Shown here piece after piece: positions 54,318 to 63,477 of a stretch of DNA of 64,000 bases. How positions within the stretch are numbered: position 1 is the first letter of the stretch; every line of letters begins with the position of its first letter. A model generated the notes under the pieces. It was not told the origin of the DNA. It worked only from the letters and a program-made list of their open reading frames with translations, and made no database searches. The translations under genes and the position numbers were made by a program. This stretch comes from Clostridium oryzae (lineage in GTDB: Bacteria; Bacillota; Clostridia; Clostridiales; Clostridiaceae), in NCBI RefSeq assembly GCF_002029235.1, contig NZ_MZGV01000006.1, forward strand, positions 59,329 to 123,328, given 5' to 3'.

Positions 54318-55190
54318 TTGAACAATTACAAAGGAATAGTATATGCACTCTTATCATCAGTAGCATTTGGAATTATGCCAATTTTAGCTAGAGTTGCATA
54401 TATTAATGGATCTAATCCAACTACTGTATTAGTATTTAGATTTATAATTTCAACCTTAGTATTATTTCTTTACCTAAAATATATTAAGATTGAGATTAGT
54501 TTGAAAAAGGAACAGATATTTTTATTATTAATAAACACTATTGGTTATACTATAACTACTCTTGCCTTGTTTATATCTTATAACTACCTAGGAGCAGGTC
54601 TCGCAACGACTCTGCATTTTATATATCCAGTTGTTGTTTGTATAGTAGGCTTTATATTCTTTAAAAATAAAATGAGTACCAGAAAAATAATATCTCTATT
54701 GCTTGCTGCTACGGGTATATATTTGTTAGCTGCTTTCAAAAACAGTACAATAAATGTTTTAGGTATTTCGTTAGCTTTATTTTCCGGTGTAGCTTATGGA
54801 TTCACTATGATTGGTCTTAATCTAAAACCTATAAGAAACTTAGACAATAGAGTTGTAACTATGTACATTTGTTTCGGATCATCAATAGGTACTGCTTTAT
54901 ATGGACTACTTAATAATTCTATAACTCTAAATTTTAATTTTAAGGCAGTAATTTGTTATCTGGGTATATCCGTGATTTCAACAATAGTATCAATAATTTT
55001 GCTGCTAAAGGCTACAAAAATAATAGGAGTATCCTCCTCCGCAATACTTGGAACCTTCGAACCTATAGTAAGTATATTTCTCGGAGTATTATTTCTTGGC
55101 GAAAGACTATCTATTGTTTTGTTAATTGGAAGTGTATTTATACTAATTTCTACAGTTATATTAGCTAAAGATAGATATGAACACTCTTAG
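54318..55190 (+). CDS. EamA-family drug/metabolite transporter (intact copy)
   Basis: 290 residues, ten predicted helices in two EamA halves (YALLSSVAFGIMPILARVAY and VLGISLALFSGVAYGFTMIG; second half ending SAILGTFEPIVSIFLGVLFLGE). DMT proteins export amino acids or other metabolites. The start is TTG at 54318 with AAGGGGGATA upstream. The same TTG and following NNYKG are conserved in the pseudogene at 26 kb, while the in-frame sequence before it is not, which supports this choice over ATG 54288. A broken GNAT gene follows by 51 bp. Confidence 0.92.
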   Translation: MNNYKGIVYALLSSVAFGIMPILARVAYINGSNPTTVLVFRFIISTLVLFLYLKYIKIEISLKKEQIFLLLINTIGYTITTLALFISYNYLGAGLATTLHFIYPVVVCIVGFIFFKNKMSTRKIISLLLAATGIYLLAAFKNSTINVLGISLALFSGVAYGFTMIGLNLKPIRNLDNRVVTMYICFGSSIGTALYGLLNNSITLNFNFKAVICYLGISVISTIVSIILLLKATKIIGVSSSAILGTFEPIVSIFLGVLFLGERLSIVLLIGSVFILISTVILAKDRYEHS

Positions 55191-55241
55191 ATAATTACCA
55201 ACTTTTATGTTAAGATAAATATAGACTGGAGGAAGTGTAGA

Positions 55242-55903
55242 ATGATTGAGTTGAGAACAATAGTGCCGAGATATGGGGGTCATTTATTAAAACTGATAAA
55301 TGGGATATTGCAATTGACTTCTGGAAGGAAATGATTAAACTGCTTCCTCAGAACGTAAAAACATTACATATGTTTCCAAATAAGCAAAATACTCATGTTA
55401 TTGATTTAGCTAAAAAGCTTGGCTTTCATAACCATGGTGGACATACTATTTTAATGTTTTCTAATAAATATATAGGTATGCCCACCAACGAACTTGCTAT
55501 AGAATTATCTCAAGAATATTTCCAGGATTTTGTTAATCTTCATGATACAGTATTTCCAAATGCTTATTATAAGGGTAAACAAATCATTCGACGACTAAAC
55601 AAACATCGAAAAGTGTTTATTATTAAAGAAAATTCGTCTCTGTGTGGATATATATATGCAGAAGCTGAACCCGATGTTAGTCTTAGTAATATAGAATTTC
55701 TTGCAGTTGATGAATCACAGAGACGCAAAGGTATAGCCAGCAGATTACTGTCTATTGCCCTTAAATGGTTGTTTAGCTTTGATACTATAAATTCTATTAC
55801 ACTTTGTGTAAATTTAAAAAATGATAAAGCAATTAAATTGTATACAAACTTCTGATTTATGCGCATACATGATTTGTCCTTTTTTACTAAAAATTTAGAG
55901 TGA
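55242..55903 (+). pseudogene. GNAT acetyltransferase, frameshifted and prematurely stopped
   Basis: ATG at 55242 with a good GGAGG begins MIELRTIVP and then loses frame. From about 55270 another frame (EIWGSFIKTDKWDIAIDFWKEM) leads into the long open stretch from 55331. That contains a GNAT core: FLAVDESQRRKGIASRLLSIAL (acetyl-CoA loop R/Q-x-x-G-x-A) and LCVNLKNDKAIKLYTNF. At 55853-55855 TGA stands where the family has Gly (NF-G-F); beyond it 15 sense codons (FMRIHDLSFFTKNLE) run to a stop at 55901-55903. So one frameshift and one GGA-to-TGA-type change. An N-terminal domain precedes the GNAT core. Confidence 0.75.
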
Positions 55904-55994
55904 ATACTGTTTATCCATTATATTTAAGGCTGTTTTATAAAGATATTTGCTTTTTTAGCTTTTCTTTATATTTTATAAATCATATAATCAATTA

Positions 55995-56303
55995 CTACTT
56001 AAAAATCCTTTTTACAAAATTATAAAGTCCACTTTTCCAAACAACAAAATCGTGTCCTCCATCTATTGTGTACCACATATGATCCACTCCATTTTTAACT
56101 AACGTCTTGTGATATAAATTTGGAGTATTATCAACTACATCGTCACTATTTCCAGTACAAATTAAAATAAACTTTGGAGGATTTTTGCCATTCTCAATTT
56201 TAAATTCCTCTTCACTAAATTGTCCCACATAAGCCCGTCTTGAATCAGGCAATAAGCCTGGAGCCGGTGAAAATGCACCAATGTAAGCAAAAGTATCCAG
56301 CAT
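55995..56303 (-). pseudogene. CE1-type esterase, C-terminal fragment
   Basis: 102 residues matching the last third of enterochelin/feruloyl-esterase-like CE1 enzymes: DTFAYIGAFSPAPG, PPKFILICTGNSDDVV and catalytic His in DGGHDFVVWKSGLYNF. The nucleophile Ser elbow and N-terminal two-thirds are missing, and the only possible start (ATG 56303, 5 bp after the GH43 stop) has no RBS. CE1 enzymes remove acetyl or feruloyl groups from xylan, fitting the operon. This looks like a deletion remnant left behind the GH43 gene. Not expected to be active. Confidence 0.8.
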
Positions 56304-56308
56304 GAAAT

Positions 56309-57847
56309 TTATTTCATAATAATATATTTAAATTCAGAAAACTCCGCTGTACCACCAATTTCTTTTGTAGAATACAAAAACAATCCAAAACGGCAGCCAA
56401 CAAACTCATCCATCTTCCATGCCATATTATGAGTAATGCCAAGTTTCTTCCAGCCTTCTTCGGCCTGGTAGTAAAACTTGCATTCATCAATCCCATCTTC
56501 AAAGTTTCCATGTGCTTTAAGTATAACTCTGCTGCCATTTAAAGGAACTCTCCCAAACTCTTCACCTGGTTTGCTGTCTACTAAATTTCCAAATATAGTT
56601 TTATCCTTTGTAGTTCTGGCAAGCATGACCAGATAATATTGATCATTCTCTTTAGTAAGTGCAATTAGTCCATAAGAACTAATAAGAAAACTTAATCCTG
56701 CATAGTCGCCATTCTTAAGTTCACTTCCATCCAAAGTTACAATAGCTTCACAGGCCGGTCCCATAGTTCGCTGCGTCAAAGTATTTATTGCAAACGTAAG
56801 ATTCGGACTTATTTTTCCTGAATGTATGCGGTAGGTCCCTAGCTTTTCTGTAACTGACCAAAGTGAAGCATCTGGTACATGATTCCACTGCCAGAAATCC
56901 TTCAAACGCACTTTACCATTCTCATCCGGTTTATATATAAAATCATCACTTCCAACTAATGATTTATATCTATATTCTGGTCTAGTACTTGATATTTCAA
57001 TATATTCCGGTGCTGTTTTATCAAATACAGGGAAATCATCTTCCCAATGCATTGGCACGATAACAGGAATACGCCCAACTGCACCGTGATCCTGAAATAG
57101 TATAGCATACCATTTACCATCTGAAGTGTCCACAATTCCTCCCTGTGCAATACCAGAATTGTGGTATCCCATGTCATCGTTAAAAATATCCCTTCCAGTA
57201 AATTTGCCTTCTAATGAATCCGCTGTAAAGCATGCTTCAGTTCTACGACTATGTTCATTCTTTGGCATATGAATAAAAAAGGCATAATATTTTCCGTTAA
57301 TTTTATAAAGGTGAGACCCTTCATAACCAAGATAATGCGGCTGTGTGTCCCTTACTATAATTCTATTCAAACCATTTGGTTTAGGAGCTGAAAGATCCTC
57401 CTTTAATTCTGTAAGATGGATCTCCGTATTGCCATAAATAATATAGACTCTTCCATCATCATCAAACAATAATGAAGGATCATGATAGAAGCCTTCGATT
57501 TCACTTTTCTTCCATGGACCATTTATATCATCGGCTGTAAACAGATAAGTCTTATGCGTATCATTGGCTACAAAACACACATAGAATTTTCCTTTATGAT
57601 GTCTCAGTGACGCTGCCCACATTCCTTTTCCATATATATGTTTTTCGCCCTCTAATTTTTGGTCTGGTGTGTCATCAAGAACGTCATATACATGCGCAGC
57701 CACTTCCCAATTTACAAGGTCATAAGAACGTAATATTACGCAGCCTGGCATAAAATGCATTGTAGTGCTTACCATATAGTAAGCATCATTTACTCTTATT
57801 ACATCAACGTCAGGATAATCAGCCCAAATAATTGGATTATTCCTCAT
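56309..57847 (-). CDS. GH43 beta-xylosidase/arabinofuranosidase with C-terminal sandwich
   Basis: 512 residues. N-terminal five-bladed propeller (1-~320): base Asp13 in WADYPDVDVIRVND, pKa-tuning Asp123 in FYHDPSLLFDD, acid Glu176 in LGYEGSHLYKINGKYY. C-terminal ~190 residues form a concanavalin-like sandwich (FWQWNHVPDASLWSV, QRTMGPACEAIVTLDG) as in XynB3-type beta-xylosidases. No signal peptide, so it acts on imported xylo-oligosaccharides, releasing xylose or arabinose. Third enzyme in an operon behind GH39; AAGGAGG lies before ATG 57847. Confidence 0.93.
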   Translation of the reverse strand: MRNNPIIWADYPDVDVIRVNDAYYMVSTTMHFMPGCVILRSYDLVNWEVAAHVYDVLDDTPDQKLEGEKHIYGKGMWAASLRHHKGKFYVCFVANDTHKTYLFTADDINGPWKKSEIEGFYHDPSLLFDDDGRVYIIYGNTEIHLTELKEDLSAPKPNGLNRIIVRDTQPHYLGYEGSHLYKINGKYYAFFIHMPKNEHSRRTEACFTADSLEGKFTGRDIFNDDMGYHNSGIAQGGIVDTSDGKWYAILFQDHGAVGRIPVIVPMHWEDDFPVFDKTAPEYIEISSTRPEYRYKSLVGSDDFIYKPDENGKVRLKDFWQWNHVPDASLWSVTEKLGTYRIHSGKISPNLTFAINTLTQRTMGPACEAIVTLDGSELKNGDYAGLSFLISSYGLIALTKENDQYYLVMLARTTKDKTIFGNLVDSKPGEEFGRVPLNGSRVILKAHGNFEDGIDECKFYYQAEEGWKKLGITHNMAWKMDEFVGCRFGLFLYSTKEIGGTAEFSEFKYIIMK

Positions 57848-57886
57848 ACTTCATTTTCCTCCTTAATCTGACTAACTTCATAATCA

Positions 57887-59395
57887 TTATTTCATACCAT
57901 AAAATTCTTCAGGATCAAAGCCTAAATAACTATCTGTCTTATCATCTACTGGCATAATTTCTATCATACACAAATGGTTGCAGGAAATTGCAAGCTTAAC
58001 TTCATAAACTCCTTTGTTTTCAAACAATTTTGCGTCTGTTTGAAGTGGTTCTGCTGCTGCTTGTAATATCCTTAACTGCTTCTTATCAAGGTTGCGTGGT
58101 TTGCCCATATTGCTCCAGGTTTGCATAGGATTTGCGTTTGCCCCTCCTACCTCTTTTTTAACAAGCAATGCCTGTTTTCCAACTGAAGGCAGCAATAAAG
58201 AATAGCATTTATCAGGTGATTCTTTGTGGTCTCTCATATCATGCCAGTTCCAACCAATAATTACATAGGTATCATCCTTCTTTGTAACTATTATGTTTTC
58301 GTCTCTATAAAGCAGCTCATTACCAGCATTAGCAAAGAATTCAAAGGTATAAAATGTTGGTTTTTTTATTGAATTAAGAGTAACTAGACCAAACCCGCCA
58401 TGAAAAACTGACTTTGGTACGTCCGCCTCTTCAAATACATCACTAAATGTCCAGTAAGAATAAGAATCAGCATATTCTCCAGCTTCACTTAGAATGCGAG
58501 CGATAAAGGCTGCATTGAAGTTTGTATCATGCACTGGACACAATGGGTTATATGAGCTGTTAAACTCTGTTATATGTAACGGCATATTGGCAACCTGGGG
58601 ATAATCAGACATTATTTTACGTGTTTCTCTAAGTTCATCAATCATAAAAGTAGGTTCATTCATAACATGGTACACATAATGACCACGTGTAGTCGTAGGT
58701 TGAGCAGTATAGCAATGGCGTGTGATAAAATCCAGAGGAAGATTCTTCTTTATGCAATGTTCAAAGAAGGATCTAAGCCAATGTTCAGTATCAATTCCGC
58801 ATATTGCCGGTCCTCCTACCTGAATACGTGGATCAGCCAGTTTTACAGCCTTTGCTGAATATTCATACAGCTTAAAGTATTCCTCCATAGTACCTGCCCA
58901 GAATCCAATATTAGGCTCATTCCAAACTTCTACAGGCCAGTTTACTACTTCTTCTCTTCCATATCTTTCAATAAGATGATTTAGGGTTTTTGTAATCAAT
59001 TCAGCCCATTTTTCATAGGACACAGGCGGTGCAGCATTTCCCTTCCAATAAAACACAGTCTGATCTCCGCTTTTTAACTTTTCAGGCATAAACCCAAGTT
59101 CAAGAAACGGCCTTATACCATTCTCAAGATAGGAATCCATAACACGATCAAGATATGTGAAATTATAAAAAGTACTTGTTTTGCCATCCATTTCAACTTC
59201 ACGATATATACCCATATCATCACAAAACAGTCCATGCCCTCGAATATATTTGAAATGTACAGCCTCCTGAACAATTTTCAGATGGTCAATGTATTCCTTT
59301 TGCAATGCTAATCCCATTCTTCCCGTACCAACACAATAATTTGCATTATTTTTAAAAGGTATACCTGAAACAGGTACTTCAATCTTTTTTACCAT
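57887..59395 (-). CDS. GH39 beta-xylosidase
   Basis: 502 residues, normal for GH39. Acid/base Glu160 in PVEVWNEPNIGFWAG and nucleophile Glu277 in PLHITEFNSSYNPLCP, with SYWTFSDVFEEADVP and YRDENIIVTKKDD further on and a C-terminal beta domain. It removes xylose from the non-reducing end of xylo-oligosaccharides with retention of configuration. Cytoplasmic (no signal). It lies 35 bp after the first GH43 and 39 bp before the second, with AAGGAGG before ATG 59395. Complements Rex, which attacks the reducing end. Confidence 0.95.
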   Translation of the reverse strand: MVKKIEVPVSGIPFKNNANYCVGTGRMGLALQKEYIDHLKIVQEAVHFKYIRGHGLFCDDMGIYREVEMDGKTSTFYNFTYLDRVMDSYLENGIRPFLELGFMPEKLKSGDQTVFYWKGNAAPPVSYEKWAELITKTLNHLIERYGREEVVNWPVEVWNEPNIGFWAGTMEEYFKLYEYSAKAVKLADPRIQVGGPAICGIDTEHWLRSFFEHCIKKNLPLDFITRHCYTAQPTTTRGHYVYHVMNEPTFMIDELRETRKIMSDYPQVANMPLHITEFNSSYNPLCPVHDTNFNAAFIARILSEAGEYADSYSYWTFSDVFEEADVPKSVFHGGFGLVTLNSIKKPTFYTFEFFANAGNELLYRDENIIVTKKDDTYVIIGWNWHDMRDHKESPDKCYSLLLPSVGKQALLVKKEVGGANANPMQTWSNMGKPRNLDKKQLRILQAAAEPLQTDAKLFENKGVYEVKLAISCNHLCMIEIMPVDDKTDSYLGFDPEEFYGMK

Positions 59396-59430
59396 TTTAT
59401 TTCCTCCTTGATATTACCAATAAAATCACT

Positions 59431-61242
59431 TTATTTTACAACTACTTCTATGGATACTTCAGCTAATTCCTTGTTTAAATCCTTATCCTCCGTCAAATCC
59501 AATACAGGATATCCGTCAATATCAAAATGAACCCGACGAATACCAGAAGATCTTGGTGCATCAATTCCCAGCCTTCCATGATATGCATTCCACACTATTC
59601 CATCATCATCTGTTACATAAGAATTATGACCAGTACCATATTCCCCCGGTACACTTCTTGATGTAAGCAGTGGGTAGTTAGTTTTTGTCCAACTTTCAGG
59701 CTTTAGTAAATCAGCCCCATTCTCTGCTGTCAACAAACCTACAACATAGGTTGAATCTACTAGTGCACTTGAAAAAGTTAAGAACAGCTTTTCTTCCCTT
59801 ATTAATGCATATGGTCCTTCATCAACAAAAACATGATTATTCGCCCACCCATATTCAGGTTTAGAAATAATTATTGGATCACTTATAAGCTTCCAAGGCT
59901 CCTTTGAATCAATCTTGGCAATGTAAAGCCATGCCCCGAGATCAACTGGAAGAAACTGACGTTGGGACCAAACAGCGTAATATTCTCCCTTCCATTTGAT
60001 TACAGTCATATCCAGTGATATAGTCTTACCAGCTTCACATAAATATGCACCATCTTTTTTAACAACGCGATGTGGTCTTGACCAATCTTTAGCACACATC
60101 GGATTACCACCCTTACGTAATTTCATAACATGAGATTCCTCATAGAAAAACTCTCCTGATGTAGCAGCATGAAAGATATATAGCTCATCATCAATTACAT
60201 GAAATTCTGGTGCCCACAATAACCCACCAATACCATCATAAGTACTGGAATCGAGAATTAATACTTCTTCCGCATCTAACAACTCTGGAATTGTATATGC
60301 TTCCCTCATATATAGAGTGTGATTACCATCAGCATCGTTTGTTGCAATAAAATAGTATTTTCCATTCCATTTACCAACACATGGATCTGCACGGTTAATT
60401 GCAATTGGGAAAGCATAATGATCTTGATGCACTTTTCCCTTTATTCTATAGTTTCTAGATTTGTTCCACTCTATTACTGATGTATCCCAATCTACTTTTT
60501 TTAGAGTTTTAGTGCCGTCACTATAAACAGCTGTAGCTTTGATAGCCTTTAACTCTTCTTCTGAAGCAACAAAAACCTTGTTAGGAACTTCTATTTTTAT
60601 ATTAGTAGGAACTGTAAGTTTTAAAATAAGTCTTTGAGCTACTTCCTTGGATATATTAATCACATTTCTTGGTACTATTCCTTCAATATCAGAATTAATT
60701 GAACGTAAAGCAAAAGCTTCAGCCGTCTCTGGTTCAGAAACTCCCCCAATGTTAACCATATCTTCAACAAAATTCCTGTAGCACTTTCCTTCTTCATCAC
60801 TCCAGTGAAGTATATACGCTTTTTTCTCGTTGTCATATTCGCAAACAATATCGTTAACAAAACTTTCGGTTCCTAAATTTATCAGACCAACTTCCTTGTA
60901 TTGTAAGAGATCAGAAGAAATAAATAGCAATATTTTTCCCCTGCTCTGTTCATCATTTTCGCCTCCCGCTTCTGTACGTATAGCTACAACACCAAAAGTC
61001 CCATCAACCATCTTAAAAATATATGGCTGCTTTAAACTTTTCGCATTTAGAGATCCATCAGCATTTTCTGTTGCCTTGGCAAACAGAACCCCGGAATTAT
61101 GATTTAATTCTTTAAAACTCTTTCCGTCCTCACTGTAAGCAAGGTGCATGCTATAGGCCAGCTTCGCAGAATAAATAGCCTCATCTTGAGGTTTCCTTGT
61201 ATAACAAAGTAACTGTAATGATTTTTTTATGGATAATTCCAT
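59431..61242 (-). CDS. Two-propeller GH43-family glycosidase with Ig-like spacer
   Basis: 603 residues. C-terminal catalytic GH43 propeller (about 290-590): INRADPCVGKWNGKYYFIAT, LLWAPEFHVIDDELYIFH, ISLDMTVIKWKGEYYAVWSQ and acid Glu in FVDEGPYALI. The first ~220 residues look like a second propeller-type region (LAYSEDGKSFKEL, LKQPYIFKMVDGTFGVVAIR), then an Ig-like segment (VPNKVFVASEEELKAIKATA). The pattern fits arabinofuranosidase-type GH43 proteins acting on arabinoxylan. ATG at 61242 with CGGAGG is chosen; a longer in-frame extension runs into the promoter. First gene of the operon, divergent from AraC. Confidence 0.85.
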   Translation of the reverse strand: MELSIKKSLQLLCYTRKPQDEAIYSAKLAYSMHLAYSEDGKSFKELNHNSGVLFAKATENADGSLNAKSLKQPYIFKMVDGTFGVVAIRTEAGGENDEQSRGKILLFISSDLLQYKEVGLINLGTESFVNDIVCEYDNEKKAYILHWSDEEGKCYRNFVEDMVNIGGVSEPETAEAFALRSINSDIEGIVPRNVINISKEVAQRLILKLTVPTNIKIEVPNKVFVASEEELKAIKATAVYSDGTKTLKKVDWDTSVIEWNKSRNYRIKGKVHQDHYAFPIAINRADPCVGKWNGKYYFIATNDADGNHTLYMREAYTIPELLDAEEVLILDSSTYDGIGGLLWAPEFHVIDDELYIFHAATSGEFFYEESHVMKLRKGGNPMCAKDWSRPHRVVKKDGAYLCEAGKTISLDMTVIKWKGEYYAVWSQRQFLPVDLGAWLYIAKIDSKEPWKLISDPIIISKPEYGWANNHVFVDEGPYALIREEKLFLTFSSALVDSTYVVGLLTAENGADLLKPESWTKTNYPLLTSRSVPGEYGTGHNSYVTDDDGIVWNAYHGRLGIDAPRSSGIRRVHFDIDGYPVLDLTEDKDLNKELAEVSIEVVVK

Positions 61243-61322
61243 ATTTTTCACCTCCGAATTATAATTAATATTTATATTTTTGTTTATAGAAAAACATACA
61301 GTATTGACCTGTTTAACCCAAA

Positions 61323-61355
61323 GATATATACTAAAAATTAATTGATATATTCTAA
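61323..61355 (+). promoter_or_regulatory. Predicted AraC operator, pair 1
   Basis: GATATATACTAA at 61323 and GATATATTCTAA at 61344, direct repeats spaced exactly 21 bp. They lie 81 bp upstream of the GH43 operon start and 17 bp before the AraC gene. An equivalent pair precedes Rex at the same spacing. Confidence 0.65.
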
Positions 61356-61371
61356 GATTAGGAGAATAAAT

Positions 61372-62130
61372 ATGACGAATATTTTCTTTGTAGGATATGA
61401 TGCAGTTCATACAGATAATTTTGTTTTTGATATCCCAGAAGGCCACGATTGCTGGCTGCTTATACACACCCATACACCTGCCCTATTCTGGGTAAACAAT
61501 GAACTTAAAGAATATCCTGCTCACAGTGCTGTGTTGTATCAGCCACATCAAAAAATATATTATCGTGCCTGTATAGATCAATATATTAATGACTGGATAC
61601 GCTTTGAATCATCAGAACCTTATGTTACAGATACTCTGCTTCCACACGGTATTCCTTTCTCTCTGGATGATCCTGAATACTGCCATAAGTTGTTTCAGCT
61701 TATTACTGCAGAAAATTACTTTAGCAAAAACTACAAGGAGTCTTCCATTGACTATCTTCTCAGAATCCTATTCAATAAACTCTTAGAATCTTACTATCAC
61801 GACAATATATCTTCGCAATACTATAATCTCTTAAATCTTAGGATTGAGATACACAATAACCCTGGAAAACACTGGACTGTCAAAGATATGGCAAACAGCC
61901 TTCACTTAAGTCCTGGATATCTTCAAACAATTTATAAAAATACCTTTGGAATATCTTGTATGGATGATGTAATTGCCAGCCGTATTCGTCTTGCAAAAGA
62001 GTATCTTTTCCATGGAACTCATACTATCGCACAGATTTCTTTTCTTTGCGGATATAATAATATAGAGCACTTTTGCAGACAGTTTAAACAGATTACCGGA
62101 TGTACTCCAGGACAGTTTATGCATCAATAA
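61372..62130 (+). CDS. AraC-family regulator of xylan-oligosaccharide genes
   Basis: 252 residues: cupin-like N-terminal sensor (GHDCWLLIHTHTPALFWVNN, YPAHSAVLYQPHQKIYYRA) and C-terminal double HTH (WTVKDMANSLHLSPGYLQTIYKNTFGISC, IAQISFLCGYNNIEHFCRQFKQITGCTPGQF). ATG at 61372 with TAGGAG. It sits between two minus-strand xylan-enzyme units, the GH43-GH39-GH43 operon and Rex, and direct repeats before both suggest it activates them together in the presence of a xylan-derived sugar. The position 30 bp after the operator pair would allow autoregulation. Confidence 0.92.
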   Translation: MTNIFFVGYDAVHTDNFVFDIPEGHDCWLLIHTHTPALFWVNNELKEYPAHSAVLYQPHQKIYYRACIDQYINDWIRFESSEPYVTDTLLPHGIPFSLDDPEYCHKLFQLITAENYFSKNYKESSIDYLLRILFNKLLESYYHDNISSQYYNLLNLRIEIHNNPGKHWTVKDMANSLHLSPGYLQTIYKNTFGISCMDDVIASRIRLAKEYLFHGTHTIAQISFLCGYNNIEHFCRQFKQITGCTPGQFMHQ

Positions 62131-62164
62131 TGTCCATTCTAACTTCAAAGTACTTATGCTTAAA

Positions 62165-63298
62165 TCAATAAATTTTAAACTGCCCTGCCAGCATCAAGAG
62201 GCAAAAGAAATGCAGGCAGTTGTCGTAATATCTGCGATTACCTTTTCTTAGCGGCAGTTTCCAAAAATCTTTGACCCACTGGAATCTATACCTACCTTTT
62301 GCAGCAAGAGAACCTGCTGCGGTAGTAGCTATAATTGCATTTGGATGCAGTGCTGGGTCATCAAACGCTTCTCCCTTGACAGTATAAGCTTTATATTCTC
62401 CTAATTTAGCATTTTGGCTAAGAAATGTTTGAAGCTTATCAACGATATCTCCTAGTGCTTCATCCTTATTGAACCATGCTGAGTCCAACCCAATATTCAT
62501 AGCTACACGATATGCATCTGAATAAAACTGATAATCATGAAACAATTTCTTTGGAGTCCCATCAAATTCAGCATATTCCGATGCCATTCCAGTATCCTTA
62601 TCACAGCAAATATTAAGATATCTGCGGCTTGCTTCTGCAGCTCCCTGCCAAAATTCTCTATCCTCCTGGTCTGCCCAAAGAGAAAAAAGCTCGTAAAAGT
62701 GTGGAAGATGATAAGATGGATCTGAAAATGGAGTCTCCGGTACAAATTTAATGTAGTGATTAGAGCTGTCCCACATTGCTGCTCCGCCTTCAACAAGTTC
62801 AGCCTGATGTACACAGTGATGCAATATATCTCTTGCTTGAGCACTATAATCAAAAGGAGGTTCACCATCCCCCCATCTCCTACTGGCAAAAAATAGAGCC
62901 ATAGCAAAATATTCTTCTCCATCCGGCGCTGGTCCCTCAGCATTTTTTATTCCATTAGTACCTACTGACCAGGCAAAGTACCCTTGGTACTTGCCACTGC
63001 TTTGATACATATATGTTTTTGCAAACCTCCAAAGTCTGTCAAAAATATCTTTACGGTTCATCTGAACCGCCATCATCATTCCATAACTCATACCTTCAGT
63101 TCTGGCATCATTATTTCCTGTGTCGAGCATATAACCCATATCATTATCTGTTTCAAAATATATTCTCTCCTTAGGATCAAAAAACATCTGATTAAAAGTT
63201 TCATTAACTTTCTTATCTATTTCATCTTGAGAAATTCCAATTTGAGCAAATAAATTTTTATATTTTCCTGTATAAAAAGCACCATTATTCATGTTCAT
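62165..63298 (-). CDS. rex: Reducing-end xylose-releasing exo-oligoxylanase, GH8
   Basis: 377 residues, the length of Bacillus halodurans Rex. Acid Glu68 in DARTEGMSYGMMMAVQ, a W-rich subsite (FAWSVGTNG, PAPDGEEYFAMALFFASRRWG), and base Asp near 263 in FYSDAYRVAMNIGLD. Rex removes xylose from the reducing end of xylo-oligosaccharides (three units or more) with inversion. No signal peptide, so it works on imported oligomers next to the GH39 and GH43 enzymes attacking the other end. GAGGAG precedes the ATG. Convergent with AraC, and an AraC-type repeat pair lies 100 bp upstream. Confidence 0.95.
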   Translation of the reverse strand: MNMNNGAFYTGKYKNLFAQIGISQDEIDKKVNETFNQMFFDPKERIYFETDNDMGYMLDTGNNDARTEGMSYGMMMAVQMNRKDIFDRLWRFAKTYMYQSSGKYQGYFAWSVGTNGIKNAEGPAPDGEEYFAMALFFASRRWGDGEPPFDYSAQARDILHHCVHQAELVEGGAAMWDSSNHYIKFVPETPFSDPSYHLPHFYELFSLWADQEDREFWQGAAEASRRYLNICCDKDTGMASEYAEFDGTPKKLFHDYQFYSDAYRVAMNIGLDSAWFNKDEALGDIVDKLQTFLSQNAKLGEYKAYTVKGEAFDDPALHPNAIIATTAAGSLAAKGRYRFQWVKDFWKLPLRKGNRRYYDNCLHFFCLLMLAGQFKIY

Positions 63299-63397
63299 TC
63301 TCCTCTTTTATTAAATTAAACCTTTTCACATCAGACTTATTCATATAAGTGTATATAATACAAGAAGATTATAAAATATCGCCCTTTTTGAAACAAT

Positions 63398-63430
63398 GAT
63401 ATATTCTAATGAAAGATTGATATATTCTCA
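63398..63430 (+). promoter_or_regulatory. Predicted AraC operator, pair 2
   Basis: GATATATTCTAA at 63398 and GATATATTCTCA at 63419, spaced 21 bp as in pair 1 and in the same orientation. 100 bp upstream of the Rex start codon. No other such pair was noticed in the window. Confidence 0.65.
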
Positions 63431-63477
63431 TATTAAATAAAATGCGAACTAACGATGGGGGTATGACCTACCGGTCA

